64,000 nt of DNA from Pseudo-nitzschia pungens (Eukaryota > Bacillariophyta > Bacillariophyceae > Bacillariales > Bacillariaceae): contig CM074761.1 of the NCBI GenBank assembly GCA_037355855.1, forward strand, positions 2,499,346 through 2,563,345, given 5' to 3'. The notes beneath the pieces are model-generated. The model was given only the letters and a program-made list of their open reading frames with translations. It was not told where the DNA came from and made no database searches. Each line of letters starts with the position of its first letter. Within the stretch, counting starts at the first letter, position 1. A program made the position numbers and the translations under genes. This document shows, piece after piece, positions 46,045 through 57,254 of the stretch.

Positions 46045-47002
46045 GATTACTTTTGTCCTTCTCTTGTCCTCTCCTATTCTTCCTTAATCAATATTGATTT
46101 CTGTAGATTTTGATGCAAAACTTCTAGTGACTCTCCTCAAATGTACGGTAAGCTTCACCCCTTATCAACAAGGTCATGGGTCTTTATTTGAATTCGAAAT
46201 CAATGGTGGCTTGATGTTGTCGTGGTTCATCATTCCGAGTTCAATCGAGCTCGCCGGTTGAGATCAGAAGACTATCATCTTCTTGTTCTGTTGTTGAGAT
46301 GAGAAGGAACGCATCTTCTGTGTCCCACGGGACTAAATAGAAAATGACTACTTCGTACATAAGTCTAACGACCATAACAAATTATTTACCGGTAAGGTTA
46401 TTCATAAGATTACTTTACATCTATGATATCTAAGATTTACCGTCCTACGTGCTTCCAACTTCCAATGTTAGTATTTTCTTTTAGTCTTTTGGATGAGGTT
46501 TACCTCACCTTTTCTTCTCATTTCATCCCTGGGTCCTCCTGTGACCAACACATCAGGAACAAAAGTACCACTACTCTGACACGAAAGTGGTGGGCACAAA
46601 AGCTCCTCCTACTTCCTCATTTGCTCGTTTCTCCCAAGATTGAAAAAAGGTGTTGTTGGTAAACTCCTTGTGAGGTACCTGCTACTCGTGGGACTGCTGA
46701 GATTCTGAGAAAACAAAGATGGGTGAAAGAAGTCATGGGTTTCCTGTTGGATCTAAATTTCAATGGACTTGATGTTGTGGAATTGCTGACTTGGTGTGGT
46801 GGAATTGCTACGGGTTTGATTTGCTAGTAGTGAGTGCTGATGTTGAAGAATGCATTTTTCTCTTCGGTCCATTTCACGTCGTCCTCTTTGTTGACAAATT
46901 GATCTAATGTAGTTCATAGCGTCGTATGTACCAACAAAATATATCATTACTTAAATTTACTACTGTCCATAAATTTTTGATGTGATTTTATCCGCAAGTC
47001 TT
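46045..47002. other. Intergenic region, no gene seen
   Basis: About 960 bp between two minus-strand genes. It holds the VPS9 gene promoter and the 3' UTR of the next gene. An ACCGGTAAGGTTATTC motif lies near 46388. Confidence 0.5.
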
Positions 47003-49449
47003 CTACACAGGATAAAAGACAAACTTTTTGATAGCAACACCTACACTTCCATTCGGGCGAGAAAATCGGATCGTAGTACCTCCCTCGAGTTTCACTGGAT
47101 GGCCATCTGTATACTGCCATCTACCTTTTGTATACGGAATTTGAATGTTGTATGTTTTTTCGTCGTCGTCTGCAACGATGGCAGTCAAAGGCTTCTGCTT
47201 GGACGAAACAGTACAAACCTCAAGGTTCAGGGTGTAGAGTCCGTTTGGGATATCTTCTGGGATCGCATATTCAACGAACCCGTTTGCAACAAAATTCATT
47301 TGCTTGCCCTCCGCGTAACTTTCGTTGAAAACTACACTCCCGCCGAAAGATTCATAATTACTGGCAGGAATGATAAGTTTGCCACTAGTATCATCGTATG
47401 CAATTTCGTCATCTGGATTGTCCTCGTGGTATTTTTCTAGGTATTTTTCACTCTGGGTTACCACGAACCCTTCTCCTGATCGATCAAATGTACGGGGAAC
47501 TTCCGCTTCTGTTTGGAACAAGAGCTCCATAGAAACTAATCGCCATCGAGCGCCACATTCTATCGGGGTGCAAAACATCCTTTTCTCCTTTGGGAATAGA
47601 ATTCGGATCACCGTCGAGAATATCTGCCAGGCACTGTAGGGTAACAAGTTTTTGAAAATACTCTTCTTCTGGAGCCTTGTTCCGGGCCTCAGTCTCGGTT
47701 CTAAAGTCTTTTGCAGTCTTTCCTTGCCACGAGTCCGTTTTCCAACTGGCACCGTTCATCGTCTTCCATCCATCTGGTGTCCAGATAGTAAAACCTTCTT
47801 TACGACCAAACTTTGATCCCCAGGAAGGCAAACCAAAGGACTTCCAGATAAATCTCCCGAACCAGGAATTTATAGTTTCCTTCAGTAAAAATCAAAACAG
47901 GCGGGGTAAAAAGATACGACAAAAACATAGAAAAAATATGAGTCGCTCCCAAAGATTGAACTAGAGTCTGAGAGACATGGATGAGTATTGTTCTTACGGT
48001 GCCTCCTCCGGATAATATCATCTGGTAGGTTCGAGGGCTTGCATTCCAATCGGGTTTTCTGACCCGCACGTCAGAATGCAATAAGTAGAGATAGCGTTGC
48101 GTGAAATCAGTCAGTATCGTTACATGAGGTGCATAATTCATAACCTGAAGGAACATTTGAATTTTCAATGAACGAGCAAGATTGTGAGTGACAGACATCC
48201 ATTAACACTGGAATTCCATATTGGAAGCCAATTGATAATACATTTGGGTGAAAAAATTTGAGCACTAAAAACTTGCCGTCTGTCGACACCATTTCATTTG
48301 CTCATTCGGTGCGTCACAATTAACAATTTGTCGCATTTCCCATACGGAGAAAAAAGGAAAGGCAGGATCAAGTTCTCCTGCCCGATGAGCGTCTACGAAG
48401 TGTACATATCTTGCTACGGGATCCACTCTGATTGTTGTATCAAACTCATAAAGGGGCGATGCAAGTTCTAATGCACATGCCAGAGCAAGTTTCCGATGGA
48501 GCTCATTCCATTTCCCGTCGTCGTTACTGGTCATTTGAATTCTCATGCATTCCATATAGATCCGAGTGGCTTCTCCATACTCGTACGCAGATGCCCCACC
48601 GTGGAGAAGCATCTCTTTCATCAATTGTGGGTCACCAAACAAATATTTTAGGAGTTTTGCGTTTGTCTCCCCTTGCGAGACGAAATCCGCAAGCTTTTGG
48701 GGTGTTGCTTGTGCGATGATCGCTCCTTTCACTAATTCATGTTCAATGCCAGGGAGGGCCCCTTCCTTCAATCCCCCAAAAACATTGAGTGCAGATTTGG
48801 TGCACCATTTCCCACGTTTTTTCAATGTGGCATCGAGTTGCTTCGTGTATTCTAAATGGGCTTTCACAAGATTTTTCGCTTCTCTGGTAGGTTTTTCTTC
48901 TTCCATTACTTCTATCACCTTTTCTTGGATTTCTCGTCTTGTTTTCCAGGGTTCGTAATAGTTTTTGCAGGTCATGCAAAATGCTTCTTTGTCTTTGGAC
49001 TGGAGTTTGAGCTTGTGATGACACAAAATGCGGAATTCTTCCAGCATCGCCTCAAAATATTCGACACTGTTTTCCTCACAATCAGCGCTAGAAACGGCTT
49101 GTCCTCCGGAGGCATTGTCCTCTTTCTCGGCGGCAGATTCCAAACTTATTTCGGCTACAGCTCCAGCCAAGTCTTCTTCTTTCTTCTTCTTCTTCTTTTT
49201 CTTCTCTTTCACATCTTCGCCCTCGTCGCTGTTTCCTTCTGAACCACTGATGTCATCATCTTTTTTCTTCTTATCTTTGTCCTTCTTCTTTTTCTTCTTG
49301 GACGATTTTTCCTTCACCTCAATGTTTTCAGCTTCTTCATCTTGGGGACCATTTTCGTCGTCGTCTTTTTTTTTCTTATCCTTCTTTTTCTTCTTGGATT
49401 TTTTCTCTGTGGCAGAGGCGTCTCCGGGAAGGTCGTCTTTTTTCCCCAT
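47003..49449 (-). CDS. Lys-rich protein with conserved core and carbohydrate-binding-like C-terminus
   Basis: The ATG is at 49449. Exon A ends at 48277, exon B is 48144-47998 and exon C starts at 47879. Intron 1 (132 bp) has a GC donor (GCAAGT...CAG); intron 2 (118 bp) is GTAAGA...AAG; both are phase 0. Residues 1-100 are Lys/Asp/Glu repeats (KKKKKDKDKKKKDDD). A long helical domain follows (FRILCHHKLKLQSKDKEAF; YVHFVDAHRAGELDPAFPF). A conserved-looking stretch across the introns reads MNYAPHVTILTD, SPRTYQMILSGGG, NSWFGRF and WTPDGWKTMNG. The C-terminal ~110 residues look like a CBM6/35-type jelly roll (GLYTLNLEV; PYTKGRWQYTDG; FVFYPV). Exon C carries a frame change (+1) between about 47545 and 47485, which can sit at a TGA. 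I cannot name the family. Confidence 0.75.
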
Positions 49450-50079
49450 TGTCAAATCAGTATGATATCGGGTTCAGTGAAACTTTTGGTCTATGTGTAT
49501 CTTATTTTTTGTGTTACCAGTATGTATTTGTAACTTACCCTGCTATTGAAACCGAAAAACATCATTATTAGTAGTATTATTTACAACGACATGACTTTTG
49601 TTGATTTGCTTTAGCCGGCGAGCACTAAAGCGAAGTGTCGCGGGGTTGAAATTTTCATGACTTTTCGAGTCGTGACGAGACTACTTTTTGTCAAGCATGA
49701 TCAAGATAACAATGAGGGTTTCCGTGAAAATGCAAGTAAAACTGTTTCAAATTACTTCGTATGCATTAGCTGAGAAGTCATGACACGGTCATCGGACATC
49801 GGTCATTCTGAGTTCAGAGTGTGATGAAACGTTCGTGTCTTAGTGCTTTCAGTTTTCAGTACACGTACGAGTACCGGTACATAATACGTATTCGTCCGTG
49901 TACTTCGAGTAAGTCGGAAGTGATGGAACAGCACCTACGTACATGCCGGTAGGTAGAAGCACAGTCTCAATCAACACTTCTTACTTAAGCACCAGAAAGA
50001 TCCGACACATCTCCTAGTGTCAATTAAGTCCTGCACCTCTCTGGCGTCAACGAAGATCGTACCACCAAACGCCAATAAC
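49450..50079. other. Intergenic spacer before the minisatellite
   Basis: About 630 bp. No gene is visible. GTACGAGTACCGGTAC words lie near 49865-49880. The right end (50019-50058) has a single TGCACCTCTCTGGCGTCAAC unit that is echoed downstream of the array. Confidence 0.5.
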
Positions 50080-51345
50080 ACTAACCTTACCGATCCGCAC
50101 CTAAACCGATCTGCACCTCTATTGCAATCCGATCCGCACCTCTATTGCAATCCGCACCTCTATCACAAACCGATCCGCACCTCTATCGCAAACCGATCCG
50201 CACCTCTATCCCGCACCTCTGTGGCGTCGACCGATCCGCACCTCTATTGCAATCCGCACCTCTATTTGAAAACCGATCCACACCTCTATTTGCAATCCGA
50301 TCCGCACCTCTATCGCAAACCAATCCGCACCTCTAGTTGCAAACCGATCCGCACCTCTGTGGCGTCGACCGATCCGCACCTCTATTGCAATCCGCACCTC
50401 TATTGCAAACCGATCCGCACCTCTATTTGCAATCCGATCCGCACCTCTATCGCAAACCAATCTGCACCTCTATTTGCAAACCGATCCGCACCTCTATCGC
50501 AATCCGCACCTCTGTGGCGTGGACCGATCCGCACCTCTATCGCAATCCGCACCTCTGTTTGCAAACGATCCGCACCTCTATTGCAATCCGATCCGCACCT
50601 CTATTGCAATCCGATCCGCACCTCTATCGCAAACCGATCCGCACCTCTATCGCAAACCGATCCGCACCTCTATCGCAAACCGATCCGCACCTCTATCCCG
50701 CACCTCTGTGGCGTCGACCGATCCGCACCTCTATTGCAACCCGCACCTCTATTGCAAACCAATCCGCACCTCTATTTGCAAACCGATCCGCACCTCTATT
50801 TGCAAACCGATCTGCACCTCTATTGCAAACCGATCCGCACCTCTATCCCGCACCTCTGTGGCGTCGACCGATCCGCACCTCTATTGCAACCCGCACCTCT
50901 ATTGCAAACCGATCCGCACCTCTATTTGCAAACCGATCCGCACCTCTATTTGCAATCCGATCCGCACCTCTATCGCAAACCAATCCGCACCTCTATTTGC
51001 AAACCGATCCGCACCTCTATTGCAAACCGATGCACCTCTATCCCGCACCTCTGTGGCGTCGACCGATCTGCACCTCTATTGCAACCCGATCCGCACCTCT
51101 ATTGCAAACCGATCCGCACCTCTATTTGCAATCCGATCCGCACCTCTATCGCAAACCAATCCGCACCTCTATTTGCAAACCGATCCGCACCTCTATTTGC
51201 AATCCGATCCGCACCTCTATCGCAAACCAATCCAATCCGCACCTCTATTACAATCCGATCCGCACCTCTATCGCGTCAACCAATCTGCACCTCAATTGCA
51301 AAGCGATCCGCACGTGTTCATTTAGCACTGCACCTCTGTCGCGTC
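50080..51345 (+). repeat. 23-bp minisatellite, open in all three forward frames
   Basis: About 55-60 copies of a 23-bp unit (consensus CCGATCCGCACCTCTATYGC plus AAA) follow one another, with 19- and 24-bp variants. A higher-order insert, CCCGCACCTCTGTGGCGTCG, recurs near 50211, 50698, 50852 and 51043. Because 23 is not a multiple of three and the unit has no stop in any phase, all three forward frames are open for more than 850 bp. Each reads the same 23-residue cycle (…SAPL..TDPHLY..PIRTSI…). This explains the long overlapping frames at 50017-51417 without assuming a protein. Confidence 0.9.
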
Positions 51346-52065
51346 ACTGAACGAACGATCGCACCTCTCTTAAGATTGCTGCAACAGACCACACGTCAAC
51401 ACCACTCCAAGTGTTAATTTAGCACTGCACCACTGTCGCGTCACCGAATGAGCGATCCGCACCTCTATCGCGTCATCCAAGGAACAATCGCCTGCAATGA
51501 CCAAACACCAACACCACTCCAAGTATTAATTAAGCACTGCACATCTCTGGCGTCAACGACGGAACGCTCTTCCCTTCTCTTAACATTTTGAGTATTAGTA
51601 CGAAGCCATTTTTGATCACTCTATTACAGTACTCATAGGTACCGGTATGAGCACAGTAATATTATCGAATGTTGCAAGTACGAGTACCACTATTGTTTGT
51701 TCAAATTACTTCATATGTAGTTCACAACTCATCACTAACTGCAGTGGACAGAATACCTTTGCTTTGCAAATCATTCCATAATATCAGTATGACCATCTTG
51801 TCTGCAGCTCAGGAAGACGGCATCGAACGCCGTGGGTGGTGAGGTCGATATCACAACAGAGCGACAGCCAGTCGTGGTGGTTCCGATCAACCGCCCAAGA
51901 CCAAGCGTAGAATTGAACATATGAAATTGGTTTTGATTACTTTCATATATGGACCTACTGTGGAGATTAGAATTGGTGTATGTGGCGGTTACTTCTTTGA
52001 AAACTTCAGTACACTAACCATGTGCGACCTTACATCAATGACCGATGGTTTTTTATCACGGCATG
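51346..52065. other. Degenerate repeat flank and spacer
   Basis: 51346-51560 holds older, diverged units (TTAATTTAGCACTGCACC... and CTGGCGTCAACGA) matching the left flank at 50019. The rest, to the JmjC gene stop, shows nothing recognisable. Confidence 0.6.
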
Positions 52066-54606
52066 TTAAGAATCTAATTGGTCGCTAAATACTCCATAGA
52101 GAAGACCTTCTTCTAACAATTCGTGTAGCAGCCACGCTATCGAATGATTGGCTTTCGTGTCTTCAACTTCGAAGCTCACGTTCAGGTTATCCACGACAAA
52201 TTCTCTACTCAGTGGAGGTCCATTCGCTATACGATCCATCAATCGTCCTATCGTCGAGTCCGGTGCCGAAACTTGCAGTTGCCCTTGCCTTTCTGATCCC
52301 CCGTCCCGCGTAACTACAGAGGTTTCTCTTACTTCGAACGGGGGTCGCCCCTGAGCATAGAGTCGATATTTTTGTTCCCGTTGCTCCGTGTCGGAAACGC
52401 ACGACCAAGCGAATGCAATGCCTTCCGCTCTCCTCAAACAGATGTTACTGTTCGATCGTTCGTTCATCTTTGGGGGACAAAACATGTCTGCCAATAGCGT
52501 CGCAGCGTTGGCCCATCCGTCTATCTCATCGTCCGTGAGTCCACGAAACGGTTTGGGATACGAGAAGCAGGTAGGGGATGATCCGTCTTCGTTGCCTCCA
52601 AAGTCCGCTTCTTCCACCCGATTCGACCTTGTAACAAATTTACCAACCAATGGATCCAACACATTTTCATCGTCTTCCAAAGCCGTTCGCACGGCATCCA
52701 ATACGAGATCCTTCATTTCGTTCTTGACCTTTGGCGATAGCCAAGACGAGTGGGAATGAGACGACTCGTTCGAAGTGCCGTCGGTGTCTTGCATTTTTCC
52801 AAATTTACTCTCGGAATTCGTATATCTCTTGTGAAAGCTCTGTAGCGATGCATCCGAAGGGAACCTGAGAGGCTTCGCCACTCCCTCCTTGGGTGTCGTC
52901 GTCACAGCGGCTTTCTTCATCAAATCGGACAATCCGTCGACGAGTTCAAGGGCAGAGGGAGCACGGCATCCGACACTGAGTGTCATGCACTCTCCCCTTG
53001 ACCCCTGCAGCGCCGTGCCACAGTGTAAAACCCGCGGTGGCAAGTACAGACAGTCCCCGGGTCGCAGGTGCAATCGCGTCAGCTTTGTTCTCACCTTCCC
53101 GGAACGTTGCTTTTCCAATAGTTGCAACTTCGTGACGTTCATGATGCGAACTCCGTTCATTGACGACACCGGCAGTATACTGTCCGTTTCATCGCGGACG
53201 GAAATTTTCCCTGCGCCATTGTTCTTGTGGTACGACTCGGCGTATTGATCACGACTATCATCGCAGTTGTCGTCATGCCAAAGTATATCCCAGGTTCGTT
53301 CCCCAAAAATTTGGATCAAAAACACATCGTAATCATCGACGTGGGGTCCGATTCCTCCCGCTGGGTGCGACAAACTGATTTGGGCATCGTCGCGTCGCCA
53401 TCGTGCCGGGAGAATGCTGCCTGCGGAACCGTTACCATTGAAACGGCGGTCCATCCAGTCCGACAACTTTGGGCACCATCGATCGACATCATTCACAAGC
53501 AATGTTCGGGCAACATTGGTGTGCTCCTCGACGCAATCTTCGGTCTTCAGAAGCTCCTCGAGGGAATGAGGATCGCTGAAAGGACCAAATTGCGTGATTT
53601 CGAACGTGTCTAACCAATCCGTGTTGACGTCTGCGTGATAGTAGTCGGATTGGCTGCCATCGCTGCCATGTCGATTCGGCCACGAATATTGAATTAGGCG
53701 GGAAGGAGCAACATCGATATCGTCGTCTTCCTCGGGGTCCCACATATAGAAATCCTCTCCATCATCATCATCGTCGTCGTCGTCGTCGTCGTCATCGAAA
53801 ACTTCATGATAATCTCCGTCAAAATCGTGATCTCGGGTACCAACGTCGTCATCATCTTTGTAATCGCCAACCATTCCATCGCTCTCCTGGTAAAAATCGA
53901 CTCCGCCCTCGGGTTCCTCGTCGTAATTGGATCCTCCTCCATTGCACGCCAGTTCAATCATTTCTTCCCACGTCGGAAAGGGGAACTCATCATTCGTTTC
54001 GTCGACCGCGAGATCCTCCAGAAAGGCTCCCTTCATCAACAACGGGGTTCTTTGCCATGCCCCAGAAGCACGGAATCGATCGCCGTCATTGGTCCACGAA
54101 CCTTCCATCGTTGGAACAGAGCGATCCATTCTACGCATTTTGTCCATGTTTTGTTCCTGATCAGCGCCCGCTTCTTCCGCATGATCGGTGGATTTGCTGT
54201 CTCGGGAATCATCCACAAAACGATCACTCAGAGACTTTAGCAACCGACTCTTGGTCTCGGAGTCCATGTATTCCGCACCGGAGACAAAGTCCATGAGATC
54301 CGAATATGGTATGACATCATTCGCGTGAAGAATGCTCCCGCTCCTTCTGCCATAGCTACTCCGGGCCTTCGTGAGCTGTAGATTCCGTGGCAATATCGAG
54401 CGAATAAGCGATTCTGCTCGCAGCGATCGCGGTCGTCGCGACGGGAAACAAGTCGGTTTCAACGAGAAGGCATCCGCCAGAAATAATGCCGAGCTCGCAA
54501 TATCGTTGCGGCCACTGCGGATTGCGTCACCCAACAAAAGAAAGGCGAGAAACACCACGAATATTGTGCGTCGGAGACGTTTTGTGCAAGAGTCCTTCAT
54601 CGCCAT
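52066..54606 (-). CDS. Plastid-targeted JmjC/cupin oxygenase, RoxA/NO66-like
   Basis: Single exon, 846 residues. A signal peptide (TIFVVFLAFLLLGDAI) is followed by LADAF-SLKP, the diatom plastid motif. A long Asp-rich linker (DDDDDDDDDDDDGEDF, ~275) precedes the cupin domain. Its iron ligands are visible: the H-x-D pair in GIGPHVDDYDVFLIQIFGER (~418-437) and the distal His in LYLPPRVLHCG (~520-530). The next motif, CMTLSVGCRAPSALEL, and the C-terminal winged-helix-like segment also match the bacterial 50S uL16 hydroxylase RoxA and its NO66/MINA53 relatives. These enzymes use 2-oxoglutarate and O2 to hydroxylate ribosomal proteins. Plastid ribosome modification is therefore a reasonable inference. 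The usual family length is about 390-640 residues; the excess is linker. Confidence 0.9.
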   Translation of the reverse strand: MAMKDSCTKRLRRTIFVVFLAFLLLGDAIRSGRNDIASSALFLADAFSLKPTCFPSRRPRSLRAESLIRSILPRNLQLTKARSSYGRRSGSILHANDVIPYSDLMDFVSGAEYMDSETKSRLLKSLSDRFVDDSRDSKSTDHAEEAGADQEQNMDKMRRMDRSVPTMEGSWTNDGDRFRASGAWQRTPLLMKGAFLEDLAVDETNDEFPFPTWEEMIELACNGGGSNYDEEPEGGVDFYQESDGMVGDYKDDDDVGTRDHDFDGDYHEVFDDDDDDDDDDDDGEDFYMWDPEEDDDIDVAPSRLIQYSWPNRHGSDGSQSDYYHADVNTDWLDTFEITQFGPFSDPHSLEELLKTEDCVEEHTNVARTLLVNDVDRWCPKLSDWMDRRFNGNGSAGSILPARWRRDDAQISLSHPAGGIGPHVDDYDVFLIQIFGERTWDILWHDDNCDDSRDQYAESYHKNNGAGKISVRDETDSILPVSSMNGVRIMNVTKLQLLEKQRSGKVRTKLTRLHLRPGDCLYLPPRVLHCGTALQGSRGECMTLSVGCRAPSALELVDGLSDLMKKAAVTTTPKEGVAKPLRFPSDASLQSFHKRYTNSESKFGKMQDTDGTSNESSHSHSSWLSPKVKNEMKDLVLDAVRTALEDDENVLDPLVGKFVTRSNRVEEADFGGNEDGSSPTCFSYPKPFRGLTDDEIDGWANAATLLADMFCPPKMNERSNSNICLRRAEGIAFAWSCVSDTEQREQKYRLYAQGRPPFEVRETSVVTRDGGSERQGQLQVSAPDSTIGRLMDRIANGPPLSREFVVDNLNVSFEVEDTKANHSIAWLLHELLEEGLLYGVFSDQLDS

Positions 54607-54958
54607 GACTAAAACGAGCAGTGAATCGTCTCAATCGTGGCAATCAATTCCGGTAATACTGTATCCATCACCCGTTGACGCAATGTCAAGCAACCATGAG
54701 TCGAGTAGAATAATCTCACTTTTGAAGGTACAAGCACTGAATTGCCGTACCCGGTAGGCCCGGTGCTCGGTTGACTGCGAGTAACCCTACGGATTTCTGG
54801 TCGACGATCGATCGGATGATGCTTTTTCGAATTTTGAATTGAGATTGTTTTTTAAGAGATCAAGATTGAAGATTGATGATTGATCGAAGTAAGAATAAGT
54901 AGTCGTGATAGACGGGCAGACGACGACTTTCGTACAGAAAGATCTCACCTTGTATTCT
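54607..54958. other. Upstream region of the JmjC gene
   Basis: About 350 bp without a gene. It likely includes the JmjC gene promoter. Confidence 0.5.
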
Positions 54959-55096
54959 GGAACATGGTTGATTTTTTGGAAAAAAATTACTTCGTAGATA
55001 TTAAATTCTTCGATCATCCCAAAAATCGCGCACGATCCAATCTCTCCGCGCGCGACGAAAATTTGAAAATAAAAATTAAATTCTCGAAACCCCCTG

Positions 55097-55185
55097 CGAC
55101 ACCAGTCGACACCAGTCGACACCAGTCGACACCAGTCGACACCAGTAGACACCAGTAGACACCAGTAGACACCAGTCGACACCGG
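55097..55185. repeat. 10-bp tandem array (ACCAGTCGAC)
   Basis: Nine copies of ACCAGTCGAC, three with an A-for-C change (ACCAGTAGAC). The unit contains the palindrome GTCGAC. Confidence 0.9.
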
Positions 55186-55360
55186 TGTTCGTATGTTCGT
55201 ATGTTCGTATGTTCGTATGTTCATACGTTGGTATGTTCGTCTGTTCGTATGATTGTATGTTCGTTTGTTCGTCTGTTCGTCTGTTCATCTGTTCATACGT
55301 TGGTACGTTCGTCTGTTCGTATACTTGTATGTTCGTATGTTCTTCTGTTCGTTTGTTCGG
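55186..55360. repeat. 8-bp tandem array (TGTTCGTA variants)
   Basis: About twenty imperfect TGTTCGTA/TGTTCGTC/TGTTCATA units; both strands are open for long runs as a consequence. Confidence 0.85.
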
Positions 55361-55689
55361 GACATGGGTCGAAACCACACTTTTGAAAAGTGCGAATATA
55401 CACTTTTTTAAACTTTGCTACTAATACTTACACTCCTACCCACGGAAACCAACAACAACCCCAACAACCCAACAATCCCAACCCCAACAACAACAACAAC
55501 AACAACAACAACCCCAGCCCCAACAGTGTTAAGAGTGGTGCAGTGGAGGTGCAAGTGTTTCGGTGATTCGATTGCTGGAGAAGAAGAAGAACATGGGTAA
55601 TGTATGTAAGGTTACCGGTACAATAGTTTAAAAGTGTGGGTAAAAAGTGTGGATTAGACCTAAAATAAGTGTGTTAACGAACGGGTACC

Positions 55690-55900
55690 GTTTGTTCGTC
55701 CGTTCGTCTGTTCATACGTTGGTACAATAGTTTATTCGTATGATGTTCATACGTTCGTCAATTCATACGTTGGTACAATCGTTTATTCGTATCATTGTAT
55801 GTTCGTCTGTTCGTCTTATGTTCGTCTGTTCTTCTGTACGATCGTACAGACGAACATACGAACATACGAACATACTGCTTGTACATTCGTATGTTCGTCA
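55690..55900. repeat. Second TGTTCGTA-type array, part inverted
   Basis: GTTCGTC/GTTCATACG units on the plus strand switch to CGAACATA (inverted) at 55845-55875, so the halves can pair. Confidence 0.8.
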
Positions 55901-55902
55901 TG

Positions 55903-56030
55903 ACACCAGTCAACACCAGACGACACCAGACGACACCAGTCGACACCAGTCGACACCAGTCGACACCAGTCGACACCAGTCGACACCAGTCGACACCAGT
56001 CGACACCAGTCGACACCAGTAGACACCAGT
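55903..56030. repeat. Second 10-bp tandem array (CGACACCAGT)
   Basis: Twelve to thirteen copies of the same unit as at 55097, in the same orientation. Confidence 0.9.
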
Positions 56031-56560
56031 TTGGGTACTGCGGGAAATTATTTTTTTAAAATAATTTCTCAAATCGCGCACGGCGCGTGATTCTCATATT
56101 TTTAGCGAGGGGGGAGGACCGGGAATTTCATAATTCCTTCAAAAAACTAAAAATCAACCATGTTCCTGGCGGGGATTTGAGACTGTGGTTAATTGGTTCG
56201 ATGTGAGGATCGCTACGATTTTTGATCGGTCAAAGGTATCAACGGAAAACTGAAGAAGAAAATTATAATATTTATTTAATCTTTGAAATGTGCTATCATT
56301 CAAATGACAGACCAAGCAGCCCAGTCTGGATACTAGCTTTACCCTCCATAATTCGACGGCAACAGCAGGCGAGGAATATTCGATAAGAGTTTTCTACGAA
56401 ACAAGAATGAACCTCCAGCTACAGAACGAAAACGATCCAAAGAGGATTGGAACTTAAAGATAGTAAAAACATTTTTCAATCTCACTTTTCCGTCCTGGAT
56501 AGTTCGATACTCGTCTCGTTTCGAGTAAGCACTTGTGCGGCGAAAATAGGCTGTGGTGTG

Positions 56561-57180
56561 TCACATAGTTTGGTCGACGGAAAGGTTGACACAGTCGGCA
56601 TTGTTATCGATGTCATTACCGGCATATTTATGTTGCAGCGACATGGTGATCGCTGTTGCTGTAGGAGGCGGCACGATTGCGTGCGTAGTATTCCTGCGTG
56701 AACTCTTCCGCCAAAACATACATGACTTCGTGATCCAAAACGCAGGCATGAGCAACTGGCCGAAGGTGAACACAGCGCCGATTGAAACCACGAGAGCGAA
56801 CATGCAACCGGTCAAGTCCGAAATCTGGACAACACAGTGCAGACCAAGCTATTGGCCAAGTAAAAACCCACAGTACAAATCCCAAATAGAAGTTGGTACT
56901 TGTATGCTCTCATCTCTGAAATATCCACGAGACCGAGCGATCCCTCGAATGTCACTGACAAATCCAAACAATCAATGTTAAATCGAGCTCCAGAAATACA
57001 AATGAAGGAAGAAGTGCGCACCCGTGACAGGCCCCCCAACGAAAGCAAATATTCACGTGGATACGATCCTGGCAACACACTACCAACAGAAACCGAAGCA
57101 ACCCAGCTCACGCCAATAGTCTCACGTATGACGGCATGCTTCTTTTGAGTTGTCAGGTGGAAGTACCAAGGTCCTCCCAT
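56561..57180 (-). pseudogene. Possible broken membrane protein
   Basis: Two minus-strand frames have membrane-protein character. Frame one (57180-56812) ends in a segment with LLFGICTVGFYLANSL. Frame two continues with GCMFALVVSIGAVFTFGQLLMPAF and stops at 56561. The change near 56815 is -1 or +2, at ACT-TGA. No family was recognised. It could be a decayed gene or chance open sequence, so confidence is low. Confidence 0.3.
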
Positions 57181-57254
57181 TCGGCTTCACGAACACGCAG
57201 CCCCGAACTCCCTTCCGCAGGTACGAAGCCTTTCCGTCCGGGACCAACATGGTT

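Larger units (their letters stand above)
54959..56166. repeat. Repeat block bounded by 17-bp inverted repeats
   Basis: GGAACATGGTTGATTTT at 54959-54975 is exactly inverted at 56150-56166. Inside lie, in order, a GTCGACACCA array, a TGTTCGTA array, a CAA-rich stretch (55440-55520), a second TGTTCGTA region partly inverted, and a second GTCGACACCA array. AT-rich segments with GCGCGC words sit just inside both ends. No transposase frame was seen. A non-autonomous foldback-like element is one reading. Confidence 0.55.

Noticed and set aside
50080..51345. CRISPR-like array
   Set aside because: Units follow one another without unique spacers, and no cas-like gene is nearby.
50017..51417. 466-codon repetitive protein
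   Set aside because: All three forward frames are open because the 23-bp unit lacks stops in any phase; treated as a minisatellite until transcription is shown.
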